From assembly GCF_003402535.2 (NCBI RefSeq), contig NZ_AP025170.1, forward strand, positions 806,001 to 870,000: 64,000 bases of DNA, read 5' to 3'. Of the stretch, positions 8,761 to 17,914 are shown one piece after another. The notes under the pieces are model-generated. The model ran no database searches. It was not told where the DNA came from and worked only from the letters and a program-made list of their open reading frames with translations. Position numbers and translations under genes: made by a program. The stretch comes from Cupriavidus sp. P-10. Lineage in GTDB: Bacteria; Pseudomonadota; Gammaproteobacteria; Burkholderiales; Burkholderiaceae. The first letter of the stretch is position 1. Each line of letters opens with the position of its first letter.

Positions 8761-9429
8761 ATGACTATCGTCAACGTCATCACCATTGACGGGCCGACCG
8801 CCTCGGGCAAGGGCACGGTCGCACACAAGGTCGCCGATGCGGTGGATTTCCACCTGCTCGACAGCGGGGCCCTGTACCGGCTGGTGGCGTTGGCCAGCGA
8901 CCGCGCCGACGTTGACCTGGCTGACGTAGACACCCTTGCAAAGGTCGCCTCCCGCCTCGAAGTGAAATTCGGCCCCGACCGGGTCTGGCTGCGGGGAGAG
9001 GAAGTCAGCCTGGCGATCCGGGCCGAAGCCATCGGCAACCGCGCCTCGGCTATCGCCGTGCACCAGCCGGTGCGCGACGCGCTGACCCAGCTGCAGCGCG
9101 ACTTCCGCAAGCTGCCTGGCCTGGTTGCCGACGGCCGTGACATGGGCACGGTGATCTTCCCGGACGCCCAACTGAAAGTGTTCCTTACGGCAAGTGTGGA
9201 GGCGCGTGCTCGCAGGCGCTATAAACAATTGATTGATAAGGGAATTTCTGCTAATATCGAAGACCTTTTGCGTGACCTTGAGGCGCGCGACGCGCGGGAT
9301 CGCAACCGCGCCGCCGCGCCACTGCGCCCCGCCGAGGATGCAAAGCTGCTCGATACCTCCGACATGACGGTGGATCAGGCAGTGGCGCAGGTGCTGGAGT
9401 GGTTTGCCGCTGTGCGGTCCGGTGCATGA
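8761..9429 (+). CDS. cmk: cytidylate kinase
   Basis: Cmk phosphorylates CMP and dCMP with ATP. The 222-residue protein opens with the P-loop [18 protein letters not shown] and carries [13 protein letters not shown], the [12 protein letters not shown] segment and [10 protein letters not shown] of the lid region, all typical of bacterial Cmk. The cmk-rpsA pairing is conserved across proteobacteria. An AT-rich stretch inside its 3' half (9221-9258) contains a promoter-like sequence that probably drives rpsA. The start has no strong ribosome site (TTTCATAACCA). Confidence 0.97.
   Translation: MTIVNVITIDGPTASGKGTVAHKVADAVDFHLLDSGALYRLVALASDRADVDLADVDTLAKVASRLEVKFGPDRVWLRGEEVSLAIRAEAIGNRASAIAVHQPVRDALTQLQRDFRKLPGLVADGRDMGTVIFPDAQLKVFLTASVEARARRRYKQLIDKGISANIEDLLRDLEARDARDRNRAAAPLRPAEDAKLLDTSDMTVDQAVAQVLEWFAAVRSGA
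9229..9257 (+). promoter_or_regulatory. putative internal promoter for rpsA inside cmk
   Basis: TTGATT (9229-9234), a 17-bp spacer, then TAATAT (9252-9257) preceded by TGC, an extended -10. It lies in the most AT-rich part of cmk, about 335 bases before rpsA. Confidence 0.55.
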
Positions 9430-9592
9430 AATGCATGCGGACGCATAAGACAAGCGGAATACCCCGAAGGCACCGGTAGTGCCGGCACGGGCTTGCCCGA
9501 CGCTGGCTTTTGTCAAACCTGACCCCGCTGCACTGGCAGACTGAGCGCGATAGTCGCGCCGGCCAGCGTACTGCGGATTTCACCTTACGTTT

Positions 9593-11287
9593 ATGTCCGA
9601 CCTGCAAACTAACGAATCCTTTGCCGCACTGTTCGAGGAATCGATCGCCCGCTCCAATATGAAGGCTGGCGAAGTGATCTCCGCTGAAGTCGTGCGCATC
9701 GACCACAACTTCGTGGTCGTCAATGCCGGCCTCAAGTCCGAGGCATTTGTGCCGGTGGAGGAGTTCCTGAACGACCAGGGCGAACTCGAAGTGCAGGCCG
9801 GCGACTACGTCTCCGTGGCCATCGACGCGCTCGAGAACGGCTATGGCGACACGATCCTCTCCCGCGACAAGGCCAAGCGCCTGGCATCGTGGCTGAACCT
9901 CGAGAAGGCGCTGGAAGACGGCGAAATCATCTCGGGCACCGTGACCGGCAAGGTCAAGGGCGGCCTGACGGTGATGGTCAACGGCATCCGCGCGTTCCTG
10001 CCGGGCTCGCTGGTCGACGTGCGTCCGATCAAGGACACCACCCCGTACGAAGGCAAGACCCTGGAATTCAAGGTCATCAAGCTGGACCGCAAGCGCAACA
10101 ACGTTGTGCTGTCGCGCCGCGCCGTGGTCGAAGCGACCCTGGGCGAAGAGCGCCAGAAGCTGATGGAAACCCTGAAGGAAGGCGCCATCGTCAACGGTAT
10201 CGTCAAGAACATCACCGACTACGGTGCGTTCGTTGACCTGGGCGGCATCGACGGCCTGCTGCACATCACCGACCTGGCCTGGCGCCGTGTCCGCCACCCG
10301 AGCGAAGTGCTGTCGGTTGGCCAGGAAATCACCGCCAAGATCCTCAAGTTCGACCAGGAAAAGAACCGCGTCTCGCTGGGCGTGAAGCAGCTGGGCGAAG
10401 ATCCGTGGGTCGGCATCTCGCGCCGCTACCCGCAAGGCACCCGCCTGTTCGGCAAGGTGACCAACCTGACCGACTACGGCGCGTTCGTCGAGATCGAAGC
10501 CGGCATCGAAGGCCTGGTGCACGTGTCGGAAATGGACTGGACCAACAAGAACGTTGCTCCGTCCAAGGTTGTCCAGCTGGGCGACGAAGTGGAAGTCATG
10601 GTCCTGGATATCGACGAAGACAAGCGTCGTATCAGCCTGGGCATGAAGCAGTGCAAGGCCAACCCGTGGGACGATTTCTCGCGTAACCACAAGAAGGGCG
10701 ACAAGCTGAGCGGCCAGATCAAGTCGATCACCGACTTCGGCGTGTTCATCGGCCTGCCTGGTGGCATCGACGGCCTGGTGCACCTGTCCGACCTGTCCTG
10801 GCAAGAGTCCGGCGAAGAGGCCGTGCGCAAGTACAAGAAGGGCGACGAAGTCGAAGCCGTGGTTCTGGGCATCGACGTCGACAAGGAACGCATCTCGCTG
10901 GGCATCAAGCAACTGTCGGGCGATCCGTTCAACAACTTCATCTCGGCCAACGACAAGGGTTCGCTGGTTCAGGGCACCATCAAGGCCGTTGACGCCAAGG
11001 GCGCCGTGGTCCAGCTGGCTGACGACGTGGAAGGCTACCTGCGTGCATCGGAAATCTCCGCTGACCGCGTGGAAGACGCCCGCAACGTGCTGAAGGAAGG
11101 CGAGCAGATCACCGCCCTGGTGGTGAACGTCGACCGCAAGTCGCGCAACATCAACCTGTCGATCAAGGCCAAGGACAGCGCAGAGCAGCAAGAAGCGATG
11201 CAGAAGTTCCAGGCTGACACCGGCACGGCTGGCACGACCAACCTCGGCGCCCTGCTGAAGGCCAAGCTCGGCCAGGACAACCAGTAA
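9593..11287 (+). CDS. rpsA: 30S ribosomal protein S1
   Basis: S1 binds mRNA and helps place structured leaders on the 30S subunit. The 564 residues form six S1/OB-fold repeats; those three to six are easy to read, each with a pattern like [40 protein letters not shown] or [20 protein letters not shown]. Length and repeat number fit the proteobacterial protein. The codon choice is strongly biased, as expected for a very highly expressed gene. The upstream 163 bases contain GC-rich inverted segments that could take part in S1 autoregulation, but I cannot assign a specific element. ihfB follows closely, as in E. coli. Confidence 0.98.
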   Translation: MSDLQTNESFAALFEESIARSNMKAGEVISAEVVRIDHNFVVVNAGLKSEAFVPVEEFLNDQGELEVQAGDYVSVAIDALENGYGDTILSRDKAKRLASWLNLEKALEDGEIISGTVTGKVKGGLTVMVNGIRAFLPGSLVDVRPIKDTTPYEGKTLEFKVIKLDRKRNNVVLSRRAVVEATLGEERQKLMETLKEGAIVNGIVKNITDYGAFVDLGGIDGLLHITDLAWRRVRHPSEVLSVGQEITAKILKFDQEKNRVSLGVKQLGEDPWVGISRRYPQGTRLFGKVTNLTDYGAFVEIEAGIEGLVHVSEMDWTNKNVAPSKVVQLGDEVEVMVLDIDEDKRRISLGMKQCKANPWDDFSRNHKKGDKLSGQIKSITDFGVFIGLPGGIDGLVHLSDLSWQESGEEAVRKYKKGDEVEAVVLGIDVDKERISLGIKQLSGDPFNNFISANDKGSLVQGTIKAVDAKGAVVQLADDVEGYLRASEISADRVEDARNVLKEGEQITALVVNVDRKSRNINLSIKAKDSAEQQEAMQKFQADTGTAGTTNLGALLKAKLGQDNQ

Positions 11288-11317
11288 TCGCAGGCCCCCG
11301 CGCTTGCGCGAATGCCC

Positions 11318-11746
11318 ATGACCAAGTCGGAGCTCGTCGAAAAGCTGGCTGCCCGCTTCCCCCAGCTGCTGCTGCGGGACGCGGACATCTCGGTCAAAAC
11401 GATACTCGACGCGATGTCCGAGGCGCTGGCCGATGGCCATCGCATCGAGATCCGCGGATTCGGCAGTTTTGGTCTGAACAAGCGTCCGCCTCGCGTGGGG
11501 CGCAATCCCAAGTCCGGCGAACGGGTGCTGGTGCCTGAAAAACGGGTACCGCACTTCAAGGCGGGCAAGGAATTGCGCGAACGGGTTGACCGCAGCCAGC
11601 CGGCGCCTGCGGGCGTCAATGGCCACGGCCATTCCGCCGGCACGGCCCAAGCCGTGCCAGGCAAGGCAGGCTCCGGTGCGGCTTCGGCTGCGCCTGCCGC
11701 TGCAGCGGTGTTGCACGAGGGCGGACTGAACCTGGTTCGCTCCTGA
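11318..11746 (+). CDS. ihfB: integration host factor subunit beta with an Ala-rich tail
   Basis: IHF-beta pairs with IHF-alpha to bend DNA sharply. Residues 1-92 are the full HU/IHF fold: [19 protein letters not shown], then [21 protein letters not shown] with the beta-arm proline loop, and [14 protein letters not shown]. Residues 93-142 form an unusual low-complexity tail of Ala, Gly, Pro and His that ends at LNLVRS. E. coli IHF-beta has only 94 residues. Two ATGs are possible (11312 and 11318); the second gives the conserved N-terminus MTKSEL. It lies 30 bases after rpsA and is followed by a strong terminator. Confidence 0.96.
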   Translation: MTKSELVEKLAARFPQLLLRDADISVKTILDAMSEALADGHRIEIRGFGSFGLNKRPPRVGRNPKSGERVLVPEKRVPHFKAGKELRERVDRSQPAPAGVNGHGHSAGTAQAVPGKAGSGAASAAPAAAAVLHEGGLNLVRS

Positions 11747-11780
11747 GCAGCGGTCTGCCGACCCGTTGTCTGGTAAGTCA

Positions 11781-11813
11781 AAAAAAAGCGCCCGTTAGGG
11801 CGCTTTTTTTTGT
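11781..11813. terminator. rho-independent terminator after ihfB
   Basis: AGCGCCC, loop GTTA, GGGCGCT, flanked by A-runs and T-runs on both sides, so it can work in either direction. Confidence 0.92.
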
Positions 11814-12055
11814 TTTGGAATGTTGGTTCTCCTGCGGTGCGGTGGATGCGGCAATGGCAGCAAAACGTGTCAGCGCCGCCAGATCGCCGCGCGTTAGGCT
11901 CTCGTGATCGCCGCGCGTTAAGCGCCCATGATCGTCGCGTTACCGCCGCGTTACCGAATCGACGAAGTGATTCCGTTACAATGCCGGGGTCATTGCCGGC
12001 CCGCGCGCAAGCGCCCACGCTGCCTAAACGTCACGCTGCCAAGCTGCCTACCTGC
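11814..12055. repeat. ihfB-lapA intergenic region with short direct repeats
   Basis: The 309-base gap after ihfB holds the terminator and then a cluster of repeats: GATCGCCGCGCGTTA at 11882-11896 and again at 11906-11920, with decayed copies GATCGTCGCGTTA (11930-11942) and CCGCCGCGTTACCG (11943-11956). The first two copies start 24 bases apart. They lie just before the putative -10 of lapA. I see no gene here. Confidence 0.6.
11977..11982 (+). promoter_or_regulatory. putative -10 element for lapA-lapB
   Basis: TACAAT in the context CCGTTACAATGCCGG; predicted leader of about 67 nt before lapA. The short direct repeats end about 20 bases upstream. Confidence 0.45.
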
Positions 12056-12406
12056 ATGAAACTGTTCGCCTGGATCGTCCGTATCGTCGTATTCGTGCTG
12101 CTGTTTGTGCTGGCGCTGCGCAATACCGCCGACGCTTCGCTGCAGCTGTTTTTCAATGCCGTCTGGCACGCACCGCTGATCCTGATCCTGTTCGCCGCCT
12201 TCGTGCTTGGCGCGGTGGCGGCACTGGCCTCGGTCGCGCCCGGCCTGATGCGCCAGCGCATGGAACTGGCCAAGCTGCGCCGTGCGCTCACGCAGGTGCA
12301 GGCGGCCGCCGCATCCGCATCGCCGCAGCCGGCGGCTGGGAGCGCGGCCGCGCCGCGCGACGCCAGGCAGCCGGTCCCTTACAACGTAGTCGGCCCGAAA
12401 GTCTGA
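12056..12406 (+). CDS. lapA: lipopolysaccharide assembly protein A domain (DUF1049) membrane protein
   Basis: This is a 116-residue LapA-type inner-membrane protein. It has two membrane helices (about residues 5-22, WIVRIVVFVLLFVLALRN, and about 40-65), the NTADASLQLFFNAVW segment between them, and a coiled cytoplasmic tail MRQRMELAKLRRALTQ. LapA works with LapB in control of LPS synthesis. The frame is open far upstream, but ATG 12056 begins the conserved part. It is three bases from lapB, so the two are co-translated. The Ala-rich C-terminal end is variable in the family. Confidence 0.92.
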   Translation: MKLFAWIVRIVVFVLLFVLALRNTADASLQLFFNAVWHAPLILILFAAFVLGAVAALASVAPGLMRQRMELAKLRRALTQVQAAAASASPQPAAGSAAAPRDARQPVPYNVVGPKV

Positions 12407-12409
12407 TCC

Positions 12410-13621
12410 ATGATGTTTGAAACCTGGTGGCTGCTGGCGCTGCCACTTGTCTTTGGCCTTGGCTGGATGGCGGCGCGTTTCGACGTGCGGCAGCTCATCA
12501 GCGAGCAGGGCGCGCTGCCGCGCTCGTATTTCAAGGGCCTCAACTTCCTGCTCAATGAGCAACCCGACAAGGCCATCGACGCCTTTATCGAGGTCGCCCG
12601 CCTCGATCCCGAGACCACCGAACTCCACTTTGCCCTGGGTGCGCTGTTCCGCCGCCGGGGCGAGACCGAGCGCGCGATCCGCGTGCACCAGAACCTGGCG
12701 AACCGTCCCGACCTGCCCGAGCCCGAGCGCGAACATGCGCTTTATGAGCTGGGCCAGGATTTCCTGCGCGCCGGCCTGCTCGACCGCGCCGAGGAGTCGC
12801 TGCGCCGGTTGATGTCCGGCCCGTATGCGGCCTCGGCCAAGCGCGTGCTGCTCGAACTGTATGAAGTCGAGAAAGAGTGGCAGAAGGCCATTGACGCCGC
12901 GCGCGAGCTGCAGACGCTGGAGCAGAAGAGCTACAGCCTGCAGATCGCCCAGTTCTGCTGCGAACTGGCGCAGGACGCACTTCAGCGCAAGCGTCCCGAG
13001 GACGCGGTGAAATGGCTGAACCAGGCGATCGCGGAAAATCCGGCCAATGTGCGTGCCCCCATCCTGCTGGGCGACGTGGCCGCAGCCGCTGGCGACGCGC
13101 GCGCGGCGCTCGGCCACTGGCTGGGCATCGAACAACAGGACGCCGCTTATCTGCCGCTGGTTGCCGACCGCGTGGTCAAGGCCTATGCCAGCCTGCAGCA
13201 GGAAGGCACGGCGCTTGAGTGGCTGCACGGCCTGCTCAAGGGCAAGCTTGCGCCGGAACTGCTCGACACCGCCTACAAGGCGGAGCTGGAAACGAATGGC
13301 CCGGAAGCCGCGGCGCGCCTGATGCGCGAGCAGCTGCGGCGCCAGCCCACCCTGCTGGCGCTGACGAAGTATTTCGAGGCGCAGGCCGCCGCGACTACGG
13401 TCGAAGCACCTGCGGGCGCCGATGTTCCCGCAGAGGAAGTCGCCAGCGACCGCGAGCAGGAAACCGGCGCGATCCGCGACCTGTTGCAGGCGCGCACGCG
13501 CAACCTGGCGCGCTACACCTGCCGCGAATGCGGTTTCCGCGCGCGCCTGTTCTACTGGCAATGCCCGGGCTGCAACCGCTGGGAAACTTACGCGCCGCGG
13601 CGTTCCGAGACACTGGGCTGA
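12410..13621 (+). CDS. lapB: lipopolysaccharide assembly protein B (TPR and rubredoxin-type metal site)
   Basis: LapB (YciM) is an inner-membrane-anchored adaptor that brings LpxC to FtsH for degradation and so limits LPS synthesis. The 403-residue protein has an N-terminal membrane anchor (WWLLALPLVFGLGWMAA), many TPR helices (about 45-340), and a C-terminal rubredoxin-like metal knuckle with two CxxC pairs, CREC and CPGC (about 370-390). The start is ATGATG; the first ATG is used. The gene directly precedes ugd and the heptose genes, matching its role in LPS supply. Confidence 0.96.
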   Translation: MMFETWWLLALPLVFGLGWMAARFDVRQLISEQGALPRSYFKGLNFLLNEQPDKAIDAFIEVARLDPETTELHFALGALFRRRGETERAIRVHQNLANRPDLPEPEREHALYELGQDFLRAGLLDRAEESLRRLMSGPYAASAKRVLLELYEVEKEWQKAIDAARELQTLEQKSYSLQIAQFCCELAQDALQRKRPEDAVKWLNQAIAENPANVRAPILLGDVAAAAGDARAALGHWLGIEQQDAAYLPLVADRVVKAYASLQQEGTALEWLHGLLKGKLAPELLDTAYKAELETNGPEAAARLMREQLRRQPTLLALTKYFEAQAAATTVEAPAGADVPAEEVASDREQETGAIRDLLQARTRNLARYTCRECGFRARLFYWQCPGCNRWETYAPRRSETLG

Positions 13622-13658
13622 GCCCGGCGTGCAGCGCTACAGAATCTGATTTGAAGCC

Positions 13659-15062
13659 ATGAAAGTCACCATTATCGGCAGCGGCTATGTCGGCCTCGTC
13701 ACCGGAGCTTGCCTGGCGGAACTGGGCAACGATGTGTTCTGCCTCGACCTGGACGAACAGAAGATCGCGCTGCTCAATGCGGGCGGCGTACCGATCTACG
13801 AGCCGGGCCTGCAGGAGCTGATCCAGCGCAACCGCGCCGCTGGCCGCCTGGTTTTTTCCACCGACGTCGCCGCCAGCGTGGAGCATGCCGACGTGCAGTT
13901 CATCGCCGTCGGCACACCGCCGGACGAAGACGGCTCGGCTGACCTGAAGTACGTGCTGGCCGCCGCACGCAATATCGGCCGGCACATGACCGGCTTCAAG
14001 GTCGTAGTCGACAAATCCACCGTGCCGGTGGGCACGGGCGACCGCGTCACTGCCGCGATCCGCGAGGAACTGGCCGCGCGCGGACTGGAAGACCTGCAAT
14101 TCTCCGTGGTGTCGAATCCGGAGTTCCTGAAGGAAGGCGCGGCGGTCGAGGACTTCATGCGCCCCGACCGCATCGTGCTGGGCTGCAACCCGGACGCCGC
14201 CGGCCGCCACGCGCAGGCCACCATGCGCACGCTGTACGCGCCGTTCAACCGCCACCATGAGCGCACGTTCTACATGGATGTGCGATCCGCGGAGTTCACC
14301 AAGTACGCCGCCAATTCGATGCTGGCCACGCGTATCTCTTTCATGAACGAACTGGCCAACCTGGCCGACGAGGTCGGCGCCGATATCGAACTCGTACGCA
14401 TGGGCATCGGCTCCGATCCGCGCATCGGCTACAGTTTCCTGTATGCGGGCGCTGGTTACGGTGGTTCGTGCTTTCCCAAGGACGTGCAGGCGCTGATGCG
14501 CACCGCGGCCGACCATGGCAAGCCGATGCGCGTGCTCGAGGCGGTGGAGGCGGTCAACGGCGCGCAGAAGCGCGTGCTGGGCGAGAAGATCGTGCGCCGC
14601 TTCGGCGACGACCTTGCCGGCCGCACCTTTGCTATCTGGGGGCTGGCATTCAAGCCCAATACCGACGATATGCGCGAGGCGCCGTCGCGGATCCTGGCGC
14701 GGGAGCTGGCGTCGCGCGGCGCGGCACTGCGCGTGCACGACCCGGTATCGATGGCAGAAGCGCGCCGCGCGCTGGAGTCCGACCTGTCCGACCTGCCGGA
14801 CGCGATGGCGCGCGTCAGCTTCCACGACAACCAGATGGATGCGCTGGACGGCGCCGACGCGCTGGTCATCGTGACGGAGTGGAAGGTATTCCGCAGCCCG
14901 GACTTCGCCCAGATCAAGCGGCGGCTGAAGACGCCGGTGATCTTCGACGGGCGCAACCTGTATGAGCCCCAGGCGATGGCCGAGACCGGTGTCGAGTACC
15001 ACGCCATCGGCCGCGCGTTCCGGCAGGGGCAACCGGCGGTGCACGATTTCGCGAACAAATAG
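13659..15062 (+). CDS. ugd: UDP-glucose 6-dehydrogenase
   Basis: Ugd oxidises UDP-glucose to UDP-glucuronate with two NAD+, giving precursors for surface polysaccharide and for 4-amino-arabinose lipid A modification. The 467 residues show the Rossmann start [20 protein letters not shown], the [12 protein letters not shown] segment, [19 protein letters not shown], the catalytic cysteine in [14 protein letters not shown] (C271), and the C-terminal UDP-binding domain with FDGRNLYEP. The gene lies 37 bases after lapB and 79 before the heptose kinase gene, inside an LPS-precursor block. Confidence 0.97.
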   Translation: MKVTIIGSGYVGLVTGACLAELGNDVFCLDLDEQKIALLNAGGVPIYEPGLQELIQRNRAAGRLVFSTDVAASVEHADVQFIAVGTPPDEDGSADLKYVLAAARNIGRHMTGFKVVVDKSTVPVGTGDRVTAAIREELAARGLEDLQFSVVSNPEFLKEGAAVEDFMRPDRIVLGCNPDAAGRHAQATMRTLYAPFNRHHERTFYMDVRSAEFTKYAANSMLATRISFMNELANLADEVGADIELVRMGIGSDPRIGYSFLYAGAGYGGSCFPKDVQALMRTAADHGKPMRVLEAVEAVNGAQKRVLGEKIVRRFGDDLAGRTFAIWGLAFKPNTDDMREAPSRILARELASRGAALRVHDPVSMAEARRALESDLSDLPDAMARVSFHDNQMDALDGADALVIVTEWKVFRSPDFAQIKRRLKTPVIFDGRNLYEPQAMAETGVEYHAIGRAFRQGQPAVHDFANK

Positions 15063-15141
15063 GGCATGCACCGGTCAACGACTGATCAACTGACATGCTG
15101 ACGAGGCCGCGCTGGCTGCCTCGCAATCGCCAAGGATCTTC

Positions 15142-16086
15142 ATGAACAAGACCATCTCGCAGGAACAGATCCGGCAGTCCCATATCCTGGTGGTCGGCGA
15201 CATGATGCTGGACCGCTACTGGTTCGGCGACGTCGAACGCATCTCGCCGGAAGCCCCGGTGCCGGTGGTGCAGGTCAAGCGCAGCGACGAGCGCCTGGGT
15301 GGCGCCGCCAACGTGGCGCGCAACGCCGCCGCGCTGGGCGCGCGCGTGGGCATGCTGGGCGTGGTCGGCGACGACGAGCCGGCACGCACGCTGGAGGCGC
15401 TGCTGGCCGAGAGCCACGTCGAGCCCTACCTGCACCGCGATCCCAAGCTCAACACCACCATCAAGCTGCGCGTGGTCGCGCACCAGCAGCAGCTGCTGCG
15501 CGTGGACTTCGAGAATGCGCCGGCGCATGAAGTGCTGGCCGCGGTACAGGACCGGTTCCAGGGCCTGGTCAACGACTTCCAGGTGCTGGTGCTGTCCGAC
15601 TACGGCAAGGGCGGCCTGACGCACGTCGCGCGCATGATCGACGCCGGCCGCGCGGCGGGCCGCAAGGTGCTGATCGATCCCAAGGGCGACGACTACTCGC
15701 GCTACCGCGGCGCCACGCTGATCACCCCCAACCGCTCCGAGATGCGTGCCGTGGTCGGCGCCTGGAAGACCGAGGCCGACCTCACCATCCGCGCGCAGAA
15801 CCTGCGCCGCGAGCTGCAGCTCGAAGCCCTGCTGCTGACGCGTTCGGAAGAGGGCATGACGCTCTACACGGAAGCCGAAGTGCTGCACGTCTCGGCCCAG
15901 GCGCGCGAGGTCTATGATGTATCGGGTGCCGGCGATACCGTGATTGCCACCCTGGCTACCATGCTTGGCGCCGGCGTGCCGCTCAAGGAGGCCGTGCAGC
16001 ATGCCAACCGCGCCGGCGCCATCGTGGTCGGCAAGCTCGGCACCGCCGTCGTCACCTACCCTGAATTGTTTGGCGCCGCCCCGTGA
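15142..16086 (+). CDS. hldE1 (rfaE1): D-glycero-beta-D-manno-heptose-7-phosphate kinase
   Basis: It phosphorylates heptose-7-phosphate at C1 in the ADP-heptose pathway for the LPS inner core. It is a PfkB/ribokinase-fold protein of 314 residues with the N-terminal signature GGAANVARNAAALGARV and the C-terminal ATP/active-site motif YDVSGAGDTVIATLA, whose aspartate is the catalytic base. It matches only the N-terminal kinase half of E. coli HldE; the adenylyltransferase half is absent and must be a separate gene (hldE2/rfaE2), not seen in this window. hldD starts 28 bases after it. Confidence 0.96.
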   Translation: MNKTISQEQIRQSHILVVGDMMLDRYWFGDVERISPEAPVPVVQVKRSDERLGGAANVARNAAALGARVGMLGVVGDDEPARTLEALLAESHVEPYLHRDPKLNTTIKLRVVAHQQQLLRVDFENAPAHEVLAAVQDRFQGLVNDFQVLVLSDYGKGGLTHVARMIDAGRAAGRKVLIDPKGDDYSRYRGATLITPNRSEMRAVVGAWKTEADLTIRAQNLRRELQLEALLLTRSEEGMTLYTEAEVLHVSAQAREVYDVSGAGDTVIATLATMLGAGVPLKEAVQHANRAGAIVVGKLGTAVVTYPELFGAAP

Positions 16087-16113
16087 CGCGCGGCGCCCAT
16101 TACTGAAGCGACC

Positions 16114-17109
16114 ATGACCATCATCGTGACCGGCGCCGCCGGCTTTATCGGCAGCAACCTTGTCAAGGGCCTGAACGACCGGGGCGAGACCAACGTCATC
16201 GCCGTCGACAACCTGACCCGTGCCGACAAGTTCCACAACCTCGTCGACTGCGAGATCTCCGACTACCTGGACAAGGAGGACTTCCTTGAGCGCTTTGCCA
16301 GGGGGCAGTTCGGCAAGGTCCGCGCGGTGTTCCACGAAGGCGCCTGCTCCGACACCATGGAGAGCGACGGGCGCTACATGATGGAGAACAACTACCGCTA
16401 CACGCTGTCGCTGATGGAGAGCTGCCTGGAGCAGGGCGCGCAGTTCCTCTATGCCTCGTCGGCCGCGACCTACGGCGCTTCGCAGGTGTTCCGCGAGGAC
16501 CGCGAGTTCGAGCGGCCGCTGAACGTGTACGGCTATTCCAAGTTCCTGTTCGACCAGATCGTGCGGCGCAGGCTGCCGTCAGCGCTGTCGCAGATCGTGG
16601 GCTTCCGATATTTCAACGTGTATGGTCCGCGCGAGAACCACAAGGGCCGCATGGCCTCGGTGGCCTTCCACAATTTCAACCAGTTCCGCGCCGACGGTAC
16701 CGTGAAGCTGTTCGGCGAGTACGGCGGCTACGGTCCCGGCATGCAGAGCCGCGACTTTATCTCGGTCGAGGACGTGGTCAAGGTCAACCTGTTCTTCCTG
16801 GGCCATCCGGAGAAGTCCGGCATCTTCAACCTGGGTACCGGCCGGGCGCAGCCGTTCAACGACATCGCCGTCACCGTGGTCAACACGCTGCGCGAGGCCG
16901 AAGGCAGGCAGCGCCTGTCGCTGGAAGAGCTGGTGCAGGAAGGCCTGGTCGAGTACGTCAAGTTCCCGGACGCGCTGCGCGGCAAATACCAGTGCTTTAC
17001 GCAGTCCGATGTGTCGAAGCTGCGCAGTGCCGGCTACAACGAAGCCTTCCTGACGGTCGAGGAAGGCGTGGCGCGCTACTGCCGCTGGCTGATCGAGCGC
17101 AACGGCTGA
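16114..17109 (+). CDS. hldD: ADP-L-glycero-D-manno-heptose 6-epimerase
   Basis: HldD inverts C6 of ADP-D,D-heptose to the L,D form used by the heptosyltransferases. It is an extended short-chain dehydrogenase fold of 331 residues with the NADP motif [12 protein letters not shown], the Ser-Tyr-Lys type active site (SSAATYG and [10 protein letters not shown]), [12 protein letters not shown] and a C-terminal RDFISVEDV segment. The pairing with the heptose kinase is conserved. The LPS heptosyltransferase at 49.7-50.7 kb is the likely consumer of its product. Confidence 0.97.
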   Translation: MTIIVTGAAGFIGSNLVKGLNDRGETNVIAVDNLTRADKFHNLVDCEISDYLDKEDFLERFARGQFGKVRAVFHEGACSDTMESDGRYMMENNYRYTLSLMESCLEQGAQFLYASSAATYGASQVFREDREFERPLNVYGYSKFLFDQIVRRRLPSALSQIVGFRYFNVYGPRENHKGRMASVAFHNFNQFRADGTVKLFGEYGGYGPGMQSRDFISVEDVVKVNLFFLGHPEKSGIFNLGTGRAQPFNDIAVTVVNTLREAEGRQRLSLEELVQEGLVEYVKFPDALRGKYQCFTQSDVSKLRSAGYNEAFLTVEEGVARYCRWLIERNG

Positions 17110-17150
17110 CGCTGGCGCACGACCGCACTCCCGTATTACCGCAATCCCAA

Positions 17151-17186
17151 TGACCGGCCGACACGTTTTCGTGCGGCCGGTGTCAA
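17151..17186 (+). terminator. strong hairpin after hldD
   Basis: TGACCGGCCGACACG pairs, with two single-base bulges, with CGTGCGGCCGGTGTCA around a TTTT loop. No U-run follows, so its role as a terminator is uncertain. Confidence 0.4.
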
Positions 17187-17291
17187 CTTGTGTTGCCGTA
17201 TGCGTCGCCGTGGCGCGCTGATCCTATCCTGAGCTGGCCTCGCCACGATGGCGGGGTGGTACTACCTACCATCCACAGCAAAGGAGCTTTT

Positions 17292-17660
17292 ATGTTCAAG
17301 CATTGGGTCTGGCAACTCGTCCGTCGATTTTCCCTGTTGGCTGCGATGTGCCTGTGCGCGGGCGGGGCGGCGTATGCCGCCATCGACGTCAATACGGCCG
17401 ACGAGGCCGCGCTGACTTCGGTAAAGGGCGTTGGCCCTGCCACCGCGCGCAACATAGTCGATGAGCGCAACAAGCGCGGGCCTTACAAGGATGCCGCCGA
17501 CCTCGCGGAGCGCGTCAGCGGGGTGGGGCCGAAGTCCGTGGCCAGGCTGCAGGAAGGAGGGCTGGTGTTCGGCGCCGCTGGCGCTGCGCCGGCCCCCGCG
17601 GCCAAGCCCGCCAAGGCGGCTGTCGCGCCGGCTGCCGGCGCCGCCAAGGCAGCGCGCTGA
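17292..17660 (+). CDS. ComEA-like secreted helix-hairpin-helix protein
   Basis: This 122-residue protein has a signal peptide (hydrophobic segment ending at AAYAA near residue 36) followed by a double helix-hairpin-helix DNA-binding domain: DVNTADEAALTSVKGVGPAT and then RVSGVGPKSVARLQEGG. This is the architecture of the soluble ComEA-type proteins that bind incoming DNA in the periplasm of Gram-negatives. An Ala/Pro/Lys-rich tail closes it. No other competence gene is nearby, so a role in DNA uptake is inferred from family only. The start follows AAGGAGCTTTT, a strong ribosome site. Confidence 0.88.
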   Translation: MFKHWVWQLVRRFSLLAAMCLCAGGAAYAAIDVNTADEAALTSVKGVGPATARNIVDERNKRGPYKDAADLAERVSGVGPKSVARLQEGGLVFGAAGAAPAPAAKPAKAAVAPAAGAAKAAR

Positions 17661-17692
17661 ACCGGCAAACGGCTCCTGTCGCCCTGTGCCGT

Positions 17693-17710
17693 GCCCGGAT
17701 GCGTCCGGGC
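17693..17710 (+). terminator. hairpin after the ComEA-like gene
   Basis: GCCCGGA, loop TGCG, TCCGGGC: a perfect 7-bp stem 33 bases after the stop, without a clear U-tract. Confidence 0.4.
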
Positions 17711-17750
17711 TGGTCCTTGCTGGTACGTCTCGTGCTCGACCTTCGCGGCT

Positions 17751-17778
17751 TCGCAGCCATCCGGCTGCGGAGTATCAT
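17751..17778 (+). promoter_or_regulatory. putative promoter for the uracil permease gene
   Basis: TTCGCA, 16-bp spacer, TATCAT; predicted leader of about 130 nt that includes the hairpin at 17816-17843. Confidence 0.35.
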
Positions 17779-17815
17779 GCGGACGCCGCGCTGGCAGGAT
17801 CTGCCGCGCGCGCGT

Positions 17816-17843
17816 GCCAACCGGCAATATGCGGCCGGTTGGC
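17816..17843 (+). promoter_or_regulatory. leader hairpin before the uracil permease gene
   Basis: GCCAACCGG and CCGGTTGGC form a perfect 9-bp stem with a 10-base loop, about 72 bases before the permease start. It has no terminator U-tract. Confidence 0.4.
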
Positions 17844-17914
17844 GGCTGATCACCAATCACAATCGCGGCGGCCGCTGACGGAGCGGCCCGCCCGGACCAC
17901 AGGGAGCACAACAC

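Noticed and set aside
9251..11716. An 821-codon open frame on the minus strand opposite rpsA and ihfB
   Set aside because: It is an effect of GC-rich codon bias in a highly biased gene; the peptide has no domain pattern and rpsA is certain.
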